Assembly (NCBI GenBank): GCA_035943995.1
Contig: DASZBS010000027.1
Span: 10,127 to 74,126 of the forward strand
DNA: 64,000 bases
Source of the DNA: Vulcanimicrobium sp035943995
Lineage (GTDB): Bacteria; Vulcanimicrobiota; Vulcanimicrobiia; Vulcanimicrobiales; Vulcanimicrobiaceae
Reading direction: 5' to 3'
In this document: positions 33,711-40,891 of the stretch, piece after piece
Position numbering within the stretch: position 1 is the first letter of the stretch
Layout of the letters: each line of letters begins with the position of its first letter
Notes under the pieces: generated by a model
Seen by the model: the letters and a program-made list of their open reading frames with translations, nothing else
Databases searched by the model: none
What the model was told of the DNA's origin: nothing
Translations under genes and position numbers: made by a program

Positions 33711-35111
33711 CTGCAGTTCGACAACCGACCCCAGCACAGCGGCAAGCCGGAAGGCGGCGGCCGCCGCCGCCGCTCGCGGCGCAACCGGCAACGCTTCAAC
33801 GAGAACGGCGTGCCGCAACAGGCCGACGTCTTCACCCAGCCGGAGTTCCCGCAGCCCGTCGGGCCGCCGCTCCTGAGCGCCGAGCAGCTCGCCGAGATGA
33901 GCAAAGCGGAGCTCAACGAGCTCGCCAAGACCTTCGAGATCGAGCTTCCGACGAAGATCAAGAAGGACGAGCTCGTCGCGCAGATCGTCGAGATCCAAGC
34001 GCAGCGCAGCGGCCTCGAGAAAGCCAACGGCGTGCTCGACGTGTTGCCCGAAGGCTACGGCTTCTTGCGCCGCGAGGGCTACCTCGTCGGCGCCGACGAC
34101 ATCTACATCTCGCAGTCGCAGATCCGGCGCTTCGAGCTGCGGCGCGGCGACCTCGTCGCCGGCCAGGTCCGCAAGCCCAAAGAGAACGAGAAGTACTACG
34201 GCATCGTCAAGGTCGAGACCGTGAACGGCCACCCGCCCGAGTCGCTCGCCAGCCGCCCGATCTTCGAGGATCTCGGCGTCGAACCGCCGGCGCAGCGCTT
34301 CGTGCTCGAGACGCGCGGCGATCTCACGACGCGCGGGCTCGATCTGTTCGCGCCGCTCGGCAAAGGCCAGCGCGCGCTGCTGCTCGCTCCGCCGCGCACC
34401 GACGACTCCGCGCTGCTCGTGCGCATCGCGCGCGCGATCGAAGCGAACCAACCCGACGCGCACGTGATCGTGCTTCTGGTCGACGAGCGTCCGGAAGCCG
34501 TCACCCACTTGCAGCGCACGCTCGACGTCGAGGTCGTCGCGACCACGTTCGAAGAGCATCCGGACAACCACGTCACCACCACGGAGCTCGTGTTCGAGCG
34601 CGCGAAGCGCATCGCGGAGCTCGGCGGTGACGCGGTCGTGCTGATCTCGTCGATGACGCGCCTGGTGCGCGCGTACGCCGCGATCTCGCACCACAAAGGC
34701 AACCCCGCGCAGATGGACCTTGCGATGCTGCAGCGTCCCAAACGATTGTTCGGCGCAGCGCGCGCCGTCGAAGGCGGCGGCTCGCTCACCGTGCTCGCAA
34801 CGGTGGGGTCCGGTTCGGCGCCGCTCGACGCGCTGGTGCTCGAAGAGTTCTCGCCGCTCGCGAACGCGGAAGTCGTGCTCGCGCGCGAGCTCGCCGAAGC
34901 GCGCGCGTACCCGCCGGTCGACCTGATCCGCAGCGGCAACTTCTACGAAGAGCAGCTGCTCAGCGAGATCGCGCTGCACAAAGTCGGCGATCTGCGCCGC
35001 GCGCTGGCGGGTGTCGCACCCGTCGACGCGTCGCAGCGGATCTACGCCGCGCTCGCGCGGACGAAGACCAACGACGAGTTCGTCACCGCGTTCGACCTGA
35101 AGAAAGTTTAG
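33711..35111 (+). CDS. rho: Transcription termination factor Rho homologue with degenerate ATPase site
   Basis: A 466-residue Rho-type protein. AAGGGAG (33697-33703) sits seven bases before a CTG (33711) that continues QFDNRPQHSG; the upstream GTG/TTG options have no support, so CTG initiation is likely. Residues 15-30 are Arg-rich, 54-100 a Rho_N domain, 103-175 the cold-shock-like RNA-binding domain (GVLDVLPEGYGFLRREGYLV, DDIYISQSQIRRFELRRGD). The ATPase domain keeps VLLVDERPEAVTHLQR, RPKRLFGAARAVEGGGSLTV and KTNDEFV. But the P-loop reads APPRTDDSALL (226-236) instead of PPKAGKTxLL, the LDSITR Asp is Ser (SSMTR, 313-317), and RSGTRKEE is RSGNFYEE (407-414). ATP hydrolysis is therefore unlikely. 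It may be a regulator of RNA binding, or a genome-specific Rho paralogue. Confidence 0.88.
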   Translation: MQFDNRPQHSGKPEGGGRRRRSRRNRQRFNENGVPQQADVFTQPEFPQPVGPPLLSAEQLAEMSKAELNELAKTFEIELPTKIKKDELVAQIVEIQAQRSGLEKANGVLDVLPEGYGFLRREGYLVGADDIYISQSQIRRFELRRGDLVAGQVRKPKENEKYYGIVKVETVNGHPPESLASRPIFEDLGVEPPAQRFVLETRGDLTTRGLDLFAPLGKGQRALLLAPPRTDDSALLVRIARAIEANQPDAHVIVLLVDERPEAVTHLQRTLDVEVVATTFEEHPDNHVTTTELVFERAKRIAELGGDAVVLISSMTRLVRAYAAISHHKGNPAQMDLAMLQRPKRLFGAARAVEGGGSLTVLATVGSGSAPLDALVLEEFSPLANAEVVLARELAEARAYPPVDLIRSGNFYEEQLLSEIALHKVGDLRRALAGVAPVDASQRIYAALARTKTNDEFVTAFDLKKV

Positions 35112-35124
35112 GGCCCACCCGATC

Positions 35125-35874
35125 CTGCGGCTTCAGAGATACCTCGCGGCCGCCGGCGTTGCGTCGCGCCGCCGCGCGGAAGAGCTGATCGTCGCGGGGC
35201 GCGTGCGCGTCGGCGGACGCGTCGTGCGCGAGCTCGGCACGAGCGTCGACGACGACGCGCGCGTCGAGGTCGACGGGCGCATCGTGCGCCCGTCGGCGAC
35301 GCGCTCGTACGTCGTGCTGCACAAACCGGTCGGCGTCATGACGACGATGCGCGATCCCGAAGGCCGCCGCACCGTCGCCGACGTCGTGCGGCGCGCCGGC
35401 GTGACCGCGCGCGTCGTGCCGGTGGGCCGGCTCGACTACGACACGAGCGGCGTGCTGCTGCTCACCGACGACGGCGAGACGGCGAACGTGCTCACCCACC
35501 CGCGCTTCGGCGTCGAGAAGACGTACCGCGCGACGCTGCGCGGCCGGCTCGACTCCGCGTCGGTCGAGAAGATCCTGCGCGGCGTGCGGCTCGAGGAAGG
35601 CCGCGCCGCGCCGGCGCAGCTGCGCGTCGTCGCCGTGCGCCGCGACGTTTCTTTGGTCGACATCACACTTCACGAAGGCCGCAACCGCCAAGTGCGGCGG
35701 ATGTTCGAGGTCGTGGAGCACCCCGTCGTCGCGCTGGTGCGGCTGCGCTTCGGGCCGATCTCGCTGGGCGACCTCGCGCCCGGCGCCGTCCGCCCGGCGA
35801 CCGATCGCGAGCTCAGCGCGCTCCGCCGCCTCGTCGCCGAAGCAAACGCCGCCGGGCCGGAGAAACCAGCATGA
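35125..35874 (+). CDS. 23S rRNA pseudouridine synthase, RluB/RsuA family
   Basis: A 249-residue protein. The S4 domain begins LRLQRYLAAAGVASRRRAEE, continues LIVAGRVRVGGRVVREL, and is followed by the synthase core YVVLHKPVGVMTTMRDPEGR, VGRLDYDTSGVLLLTDDGE with the catalytic Asp, GVEKTYRATLRG and LHEGRNRQVRRMFEVVEHPV. No ATG/GTG/TTG precedes the S4 domain; the first conventional start (35203) would cut it away. Candidates are ATC at 35122 (eight bases after AGGG at 35110-35113) or CTG at 35125. It isomerises a uridine of rRNA. Starts 13 bp after rho. Confidence 0.9.
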   Translation: MRLQRYLAAAGVASRRRAEELIVAGRVRVGGRVVRELGTSVDDDARVEVDGRIVRPSATRSYVVLHKPVGVMTTMRDPEGRRTVADVVRRAGVTARVVPVGRLDYDTSGVLLLTDDGETANVLTHPRFGVEKTYRATLRGRLDSASVEKILRGVRLEEGRAAPAQLRVVAVRRDVSLVDITLHEGRNRQVRRMFEVVEHPVVALVRLRFGPISLGDLAPGAVRPATDRELSALRRLVAEANAAGPEKPA

Positions 35875-35932
35875 TGTTGCGCGCGCCCTCGGGGAATGGT
35901 GCCTCGATGATGAACGTGAGCGCGCGCGCGGT

Positions 35933-35985
35933 GTGGGGGCCCCGCGCCGAAGGCGTGGGGGGCGCGGAGCCCGGGGCGGAGCGCC
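35933..35985 (+). repeat. Intergenic palindromic repeat, copy A
   Basis: Begins GTGGGGGCCCCGCGCC, continues through GGCGTGGGGGGCGCGGAG and ends GGGGCGGAGCGCC directly before the aroH start. It matches copies B (53683) and C (58039, inverted). The end supplies the GGAG that probably acts as ribosome-binding site for aroH. The stretch 35875-35932 upstream is GC-rich and diverged from the other copies. Confidence 0.7.
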
Positions 35986-36351
35986 ATTAAACTTCGCGGG
36001 ATTCGCGGGGCGACCACGGTCGCGCGGGACGAGCCGGCGCTCATCTTGGATGCGACAGAGCGCCTGCTTCGCGAGATCGTCGAGCGCAACGGCTTCGTGC
36101 CCGACGACGTCGCGTCGGCGCTGTTCACCGTCACCCCGGACCTCGTCTCCGAGTTCCCCGCGGCGGCGGCCCGGCGCATGGGCTGGACGCTGGTGCCGCT
36201 GTTGAATTTCACGGAAATCGGGGTACCCGGACGTTTGGAGCGCTGCATCCGGATCCTCATCCACATCAACACGGAGTTGCGCCCCGACGAGATCCAGCAC
36301 GTCTACCTCGAAGGAGCCAAGGGGCTCCGGCCCGATCTCTCCGGCCGCTGA
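35986..36351 (+). CDS. aroH: Chorismate mutase, AroH class
   Basis: A 121-residue protein if read from an ATT at 35986: KLRGIRGATTVARDEPAL, then LILDATERLL, FTVTPDLVSEFPAAAARRMG, WTLVPLLNFTEIGV, RLERCIRILIHINTEL and IQHVYLEGAKGLRPDL. From the ATT, Arg4 and Arg7 align residue by residue with Bacillus AroH, whose Arg7 is in the active site; the Cys, Arg and Tyr of the other active-site segments are also there. The first conventional codon (TTG 36046) would lose Arg7. No ATG, GTG or TTG lies between the upstream in-frame stop (35917) and 36046. It converts chorismate to prephenate. Confidence 0.9.
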   Translation: MKLRGIRGATTVARDEPALILDATERLLREIVERNGFVPDDVASALFTVTPDLVSEFPAAAARRMGWTLVPLLNFTEIGVPGRLERCIRILIHINTELRPDEIQHVYLEGAKGLRPDLSGR

Positions 36352-36529
36352 ACGGCATACTTTCGTCAGTCGACGAGCGGCCACGAGGCGCGTAGCAAGC
36401 AGGTGATGGGCCGAGCGCAGAAAAACCGCGCCCGGTCGCGACGTAGCGGTGAGGCCGGACCGGAGGCCCCGAAACGTGCGACGCTCGTCCCACGTTCGTT
36501 TCGTACTCCATCCCGCGTCACGAGGTACC

Positions 36530-37864
36530 ATGGCTGACCGCACTCCCCGCCTGCTCGCCGCGCTCGCGCTCGCCGCGCTCGCGACCGCATCGGCACCGCT
36601 CGCCGCCTCGGCGCAGACCGGCACGTTCTACACGCCGCCCAAGCTCATCAAGCAAGGGACGGCGACCTCGCCCATCGCGGGCACCGGCGCCGTGACGGTG
36701 CAGGTCTTCGTGCACAAGAACGGCGCGATCGGCGCCGTCAAGATCGAGAAGTCGACGAACCACAACGACGACGCCGCCGCGCTCGAGATCGCGAAGAGCT
36801 CGACGTACAAGCCCGGCGTGCGGGACGCGAAGCCCATCGACGCCTTCTACACGATGGCGCTCAAGTTCAGCGGCACCTCGGTGGTCAACGACACCGGTAC
36901 CGACTCGAGCACGCTGCTGCAAGCGAACGCGCTGATTCGCGCCAACAAGTTCGCGGAGGCGAAGACGGAGCTGCAGTCCTATATCGCCGCGCATGCGGAC
37001 GACAAGAACGCCCAGGCGCTGCTCGGCGTCGCCGACGCGTACACCAACGACGCCGCGGGCGCGGCGGCCGCGTTCGACGCGGCGGGCACGATCCCGGACC
37101 GCTTCAAGATCGTCGCGGCGAAGGCGTACGCCGATGCCGCCGTCGACGCGCTCAAAGCGAAGAACAACGACCAGGCGATCGCACTGTCCGACAAGGCGCT
37201 CGCGCTTCAGGTGAACGTCAACACGCTGTTCATCCAAGGCACGGCGTATGCCAACGCGCAGAAGTATCCGCAGGCCATCGCGGACCTCGAGAAGGCCAAA
37301 GCGCAAGCGTCGTCCGGCAACGCGGACTCGGCGACGATCAACGCGATCGACGCGTCGCTCGCGACGGCGTACGTGTTCGGCGGACAGGTCGACAAGGGTC
37401 TCGCGCTCGCGAAGGCGCTCAAGCAGCGCGACCCGTCGAACACGCGCGTCGACGACACGCTCGCGGCGTACTACAACCAGCAGGCCGTTGCGGCGATGCA
37501 GGCCGGCCGCAAAGCCGAAGCCGTCACCGATCTCGAGAACGCGGCGAAGGCGCTTCCCTCGCGCGCCGTCGTCCTCTACGTGCAGGCGGCGAACATCCTC
37601 GCGCAGGGCGACAAGCCGGACTGGAAGGCCGTCAAGGCCGAAGCCGACAAGGCCCTCGCGCTCGCGCCGAACGACCCGCGCGCGAACTACGACGCGGGGA
37701 TCGCGGTCGCGAACATGATGGATCCCAAGGCGAGTAAGCCCGATACGGCACCGGCGATGGCGTTCTTGCAAAGGGCGAAGGCCAACGCGGGCTCGGATAC
37801 GCAGCTCAACGGCGACATCGACAAGGCGATCGCGGCGCTTGCCAAGATGGGCACACCCAAGTAG
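36530..37864 (+). CDS. Exported TonB_C-like/TPR protein of the Ton locus
   Basis: A 444-residue protein from ATG 36530 with a signal peptide ending about residue 29 (PLAASAQ). Residues about 35-120 look like a TonB C-terminal domain: GTGAVTVQVFVHKNGAIGAV, KSTNHNDDAAALEIAKSSTY, KPGVRDAKPIDAFYTMALKF. The rest is TPR-like, rich in Ala (ANALIRANKFAEAKTELQSY, DQAIALSDKALALQV, YPQAIADLEKAKAQ, AGRKAEAVTDLENAAKA). It is the first gene of the exbB-exbD-exbD-tonB locus, 131 bp upstream, and probably links the periplasmic Ton machinery to other proteins. The 180 bases before it hold no feature I recognise. Confidence 0.75.
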   Translation: MADRTPRLLAALALAALATASAPLAASAQTGTFYTPPKLIKQGTATSPIAGTGAVTVQVFVHKNGAIGAVKIEKSTNHNDDAAALEIAKSSTYKPGVRDAKPIDAFYTMALKFSGTSVVNDTGTDSSTLLQANALIRANKFAEAKTELQSYIAAHADDKNAQALLGVADAYTNDAAGAAAAFDAAGTIPDRFKIVAAKAYADAAVDALKAKNNDQAIALSDKALALQVNVNTLFIQGTAYANAQKYPQAIADLEKAKAQASSGNADSATINAIDASLATAYVFGGQVDKGLALAKALKQRDPSNTRVDDTLAAYYNQQAVAAMQAGRKAEAVTDLENAAKALPSRAVVLYVQAANILAQGDKPDWKAVKAEADKALALAPNDPRANYDAGIAVANMMDPKASKPDTAPAMAFLQRAKANAGSDTQLNGDIDKAIAALAKMGTPK

Positions 37865-37995
37865 TAGGAATGGACGCCGGTCCCGCCAACACCTAGGCCC
37901 GCGCCGGGCTCGGGCCCCCGCCAACCGTCTCGTCGGACCCGCCAACGCCGGCCGACGCCATCACCCTGGAAGACTCGGAGGCTTTACTAGAGCTC

Positions 37996-38679
37996 GTGGA
38001 CGCAATCACCGGATTTTTCGCAACGATCCAAAAGGGCGGCCCCGCGATGTGGATGCTGCTCGTTCTCTCGGTCGCGGCAGTCGCCATCGTCATCGAGCGG
38101 CTGCTCTTCTTCGCGAGCCAGCACTCGGACTCGAAGGGCCTGCTCCGCACGATCGGCCAGCGCATCGCCGCCGACGATCTCCCCGGGGCGATCAAGATCT
38201 GCCGTTCGAACAAGGGCATGCTGCCGAAGATTCTCGAGTTCGGCCTGCAGCGCGGCGAGAAGAACCGCGCCGACATCACCGACGCGCTCTCCATCGCCCT
38301 GATGGAGAACCTGAACTCGCTCGAGCGCAACCTGGGCGTCATCGGCACCATCGCCGTCATCGCGCCGTTCGTCGGCCTGTTCGGGACCGTGCTCGGCATC
38401 ATCCGAGCCTTCGAGGACATCGCCCTCAAGGGCAACTCGACCCCGGCCGTCGTCGCGGCGGGCGTCTCGGAAGCCCTGATCACCACCGCGGCCGGCTTGT
38501 TCGTGGCCGTCATCGCCGTCATCTTCTTCAACTACTTCAAGACGCGGATCAAGGCGTACAACCAGGAGATGATCGTGGCGGCCAACCAGCTCGCCGAGAT
38601 GCTCCACTTCCACAACACCGGCACGCCGATCCCGACCGACCTCTACCAGCCCGGTACGACGACCGTGGCGACGAAATAG
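37996..38679 (+). CDS. exbB: ExbB/TolQ/MotA-family proton channel protein
   Basis: A 227-residue protein from GTG 37996. Three membrane segments: about residues 15-38 (GPAMWMLLVLSVAAVAIVIE), 112-140 (GVIGTIAVIAPFVGLFGTVL) and 158-180 (EALITTAAGLFVAVIAVIFF). The MotA/TolQ/ExbB core APFVGLFGTVLGIIRAFEDI is intact. With ExbD it converts proton flow into movement of TonB. The 131 bases upstream contain GC-rich sequence without a recognised site. Confidence 0.93.
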   Translation: MDAITGFFATIQKGGPAMWMLLVLSVAAVAIVIERLLFFASQHSDSKGLLRTIGQRIAADDLPGAIKICRSNKGMLPKILEFGLQRGEKNRADITDALSIALMENLNSLERNLGVIGTIAVIAPFVGLFGTVLGIIRAFEDIALKGNSTPAVVAAGVSEALITTAAGLFVAVIAVIFFNYFKTRIKAYNQEMIVAANQLAEMLHFHNTGTPIPTDLYQPGTTTVATK

Positions 38680-38715
38680 CGCCGGCTTGAACCTAAGGAC
38701 CGAGGGGCTCGACTC

Positions 38716-39129
38716 ATGAGCATGGTCTCCGCTCAGCAAGACCAAGAGGTGATGGCCGAGATCAACATCACGCCGTTCACGGACGTGCTGCTGGTCCTGC
38801 TCATCATCTTCATGATCCTCGCAGCGCTCGTCGCGCCGCCGGGATTCGAGAAGCAGCTGCCCGACAAGAACGACAACACGCCGGTGCAGCAGCAGAAGAA
38901 GACCGACAGCATCGAAGTCCTCGTCAACGAGACCGGCAAGATCTTCGTCGACGGCAAGGCTTCGGACGACCAGCACATCTACGCGGACATGGCCGACGTC
39001 AAGGCGCGCCGAGGCGACAAGCACGTCTCGCTCACCGCCGACATCAAGGCGCCGTACGGCGAGATCATCAAGATCCTCGACGCCGCGAAGATCGCGGGTC
39101 TCAACGACGTCGGCTTCGTCACCTCGTAG
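38716..39129 (+). CDS. exbD: ExbD/TolR-family protein, first copy
   Basis: A 137-residue protein from ATG 38716. The cytosolic N-terminus and single helix read MAEINITPFTDVLLVLLIIF, with the essential Asp of the TM (PFTDVLLVLL). The periplasmic domain (ESIEVLVNETGKIFVDGK-like, AKIAGLNDVGFVTS end) is typical. Works with ExbB as the stator. Confidence 0.92.
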   Translation: MSMVSAQQDQEVMAEINITPFTDVLLVLLIIFMILAALVAPPGFEKQLPDKNDNTPVQQQKKTDSIEVLVNETGKIFVDGKASDDQHIYADMADVKARRGDKHVSLTADIKAPYGEIIKILDAAKIAGLNDVGFVTS

Positions 39130-39153
39130 CCGAAAGAGAAGGATACCTACTTC

Positions 39154-39582
39154 GTGGCCGTCTCCACCGGACAAGGCGAAGAAGAAGTGATGTCGACGAT
39201 CAACATCACGCCGTTCACGGACGTGCTGTTGGTCCTGCTGATCATCTTCATCATCCTCGCCTCGGTCGTCAAAGAGCCGAAGCTCCCCGACGCCAAGAAC
39301 ATCGAGAAAGTGCACCAGTCGCAGATCGTCGTGCGGGTCGACGAGAAGAACCAGGTGCAGATCGGTTCGAGCATCGTCAACGAGATGCAGGCGAAGCAGC
39401 AGTTCGCCGAGCTCGTGAAAAGCACGGGCAGCGGCCTGAAGACCGTCATCATCAAGGCCAACCCGAAGGCCAGCTTCGGCACGATCCTGCGCGTCATGGA
39501 CGCGGCCAAGTCCGCGAACCTCACCACGTTCGGCCTGGCGAACCACGTCGAAGGCACGCCCGAAGGACAATCGGGGGGTTAA
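39154..39582 (+). CDS. exbD: ExbD/TolR-family protein, second copy
   Basis: A 142-residue protein from GTG 39154, 24 bp after the first exbD. Again MSTINITPFTDVLLVLLIIF with the membrane Asp, then QSQIVVRVDEKNQVQIGSSI and a periplasmic end GTILRVMDAAKSANLTTFGL. Two tandem exbD genes suggest a hetero- or alternating ExbD ring, as in some ExbBD-D systems. Two bases before tonB. Confidence 0.92.
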   Translation: MAVSTGQGEEEVMSTINITPFTDVLLVLLIIFIILASVVKEPKLPDAKNIEKVHQSQIVVRVDEKNQVQIGSSIVNEMQAKQQFAELVKSTGSGLKTVIIKANPKASFGTILRVMDAAKSANLTTFGLANHVEGTPEGQSGG

Positions 39583-39583
39583 G

Positions 39584-40354
39584 ATGGCGACGAACAAGAC
39601 GCCGGCCCCGCCGCCCCCGGCGGCCGACCGCGCGAAGAACTTTCTGCTGTACGGCTTTGCGATCTCGATCGCACTGCACCTGATCGGCGGGCCGTTCCTG
39701 AAGTTCCAGAACACGCAGACGACCGAAGACCAGCCGCAGAAGGTGACGGTCGTGCGCGTCCCCACGCCGCCGCCGACGCCGCCGCCCACGCCCACGCCGC
39801 ATCCGACGCTGCCGCCGACGCCGCCGCCGAAGCAGACGCCGCCGCCGCAGCAGACGCCGCAGCCGCAGCAGCCCAAGATCAAGATCAACACGCTCAAGAC
39901 GACGTCGAAGTCGAACGGGCCGACCGAAGCGGCGAACAAGTACACGAACGGCAACACGCAAGGCATCCCGCAGGGCCAGGGCACGTCCGCACCGTCCTCG
40001 GCCCCGCCCGCAACGCCTGCGCCTGCCACCGCGGCGCCGACCGCCACGCCCAGGCCGACGCCGACGCCGCAGAGTTGCGCACGCCCGAACGTGGCCGCGA
40101 CGACGATCCACCCGGTCGAGCCCGACACGCCGCCGATGGCGCAGCAGCAGGGCATCTCGGGCGTCGTGCAGGTCGTGGTGTCGCTCAACGCCGAGAGCAG
40201 AGTCACGGGCACCCGCGTTCAGACGTCGCCAAGCGCGATCCTGAACTCGGCCGCGCTCAGCGCCGCGCGCCAATCCTCGTTCCAGACCGAGATCCGCGAC
40301 TGCAAGCCGATCGCCGCGGACTACATCTTCAGCGTGGAGTTCAACTCACAATAG
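39584..40354 (+). CDS. tonB: Energy transducer TonB
   Basis: A 256-residue protein from ATG 39584. The N-terminal helix (about residues 20-37, NFLLYGFAISIALHLIGGPF) has the conserved His of TonB. Residues 65-110 are Pro/Thr-rich (TPPPTPPPTPTPHPT, TPPPQQTPQPQQ) and can span the periplasm. The C-terminal domain from about 170 reads ISGVVQVVVSLNAESRVTGT, SPSAILNSAALSAARQSSFQ and ends IFSVEFNSQ, with a Cys on each side of the domain. It transmits the proton-motive force to outer-membrane receptors. The hairpins at 40358-40440 follow. Confidence 0.92.
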   Translation: MATNKTPAPPPPAADRAKNFLLYGFAISIALHLIGGPFLKFQNTQTTEDQPQKVTVVRVPTPPPTPPPTPTPHPTLPPTPPPKQTPPPQQTPQPQQPKIKINTLKTTSKSNGPTEAANKYTNGNTQGIPQGQGTSAPSSAPPATPAPATAAPTATPRPTPTPQSCARPNVAATTIHPVEPDTPPMAQQQGISGVVQVVVSLNAESRVTGTRVQTSPSAILNSAALSAARQSSFQTEIRDCKPIAADYIFSVEFNSQ

Positions 40355-40357
40355 ACT

Positions 40358-40391
40358 AGACTTTTGCGCTCTTGACGAGCGCAAGAAGTCT
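40358..40391 (+). terminator. Hairpin after tonB
   Basis: AGACTTTTGCGCTC (40358-40371) and GAGCGCAAGAAGTCT (40377-40391) form a long stem with one bulge and a TTGAC loop. It starts four bases after the tonB stop. A second hairpin with T/A runs follows. Confidence 0.6.
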
Positions 40392-40393
40392 GC

Positions 40394-40440
40394 GGACGCA
40401 AAAATGCCCCGGCCCTTTGGGCGGGGCATTTTCCGCGTCC
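40394..40440. terminator. Bidirectional intrinsic terminator between tonB and the PilZ gene
   Basis: Nested arms: GGACGC (40394-40399) with GCGTCC (40435-40440), then AAAATGCCCC (40401-40410) with GGGGCATTTT (40423-40432), loop GGCCCTTTGGGC. The A and T runs flank a GC stem in both directions, so it can terminate tonB and the convergent PilZ gene. Confidence 0.85.
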
Positions 40441-40473
40441 TGGGTATCTCGGCCGTCGGCCTGAGTCGCTGAA

Positions 40474-40833
40474 CTACAGCACGCCCAGATCCCGAAGCTG
40501 GTACATCGTGTCGATGTATCCGCGAAGCTGGTTCTCTTGCTCCGGGGTGCGGTCGGTGAACTCGATGCCGGTGCGAAACTTGCCCAAACCGGCGTCGTAG
40601 CGGCACCACCGCACCTCGCCCGTCAGCTGCAGCGGCGGGCGCGGCTCGCCGCGCAACTCGAGCTCGAGTTTGAGCTGCTGCCCCGACGGGAGCTCCGCCT
40701 CCGCGAACATCGCGAGCCCGCCCAACCCGACGTCGTACGTCTCCGTACGCGCGGCCGCGAACTCGTCGCCGATCGTGTACGCTACCAGCAGCGGTGCATC
40801 CGAGAGTCGCCGATGCGAGCGTGCTTCACTCAC
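40474..40833 (-). CDS. PilZ-domain protein
   Basis: A 119-residue protein from a GTG at 40833. It starts VSEARSHRRLSDAPLLVAYT with the arginine pair expected of the RxxxR c-di-GMP motif, followed by TETYDVGLGGLAMFAEAELP, where DVGLGG stands for the (D/N)xSxxG motif (Ser replaced by Gly). Then GQQLKLELELRGEPRPPLQL and VRWCRYDAGLGKFRTGIEF complete the barrel. It probably senses cyclic di-GMP; HD-GYP phosphodiesterase genes lie at 43.4 and 49.9 kb. An upstream in-frame extension overlaps uppP and is not convincing. Confidence 0.82.
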   Translation of the reverse strand: MSEARSHRRLSDAPLLVAYTIGDEFAAARTETYDVGLGGLAMFAEAELPSGQQLKLELELRGEPRPPLQLTGEVRWCRYDAGLGKFRTGIEFTDRTPEQENQLRGYIDTMYQLRDLGVL

Positions 40834-40891
40834 CCCGGTCGCCTTCCGCACGAGCGGGAAACCCTCCCCCGCGTGCGAACCGACGGGCGTT

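Noticed and set aside
33711..35111. Rho motif changes caused by frameshifts
   Set aside because: Conserved sequence on both sides of each changed motif stays in the same frame, so single-base indels do not explain them.
36352..36529. Possible riboswitch before the TonB_C/TPR gene
   Set aside because: No recognisable conserved core or terminator stem; only GC-rich sequence.
37987..40212. 741-codon minus-strand frame opposite the ExbB/ExbD/TonB genes
   Set aside because: Val/Gly runs derive from the Pro/Thr codons of TonB read backwards; no coding evidence.
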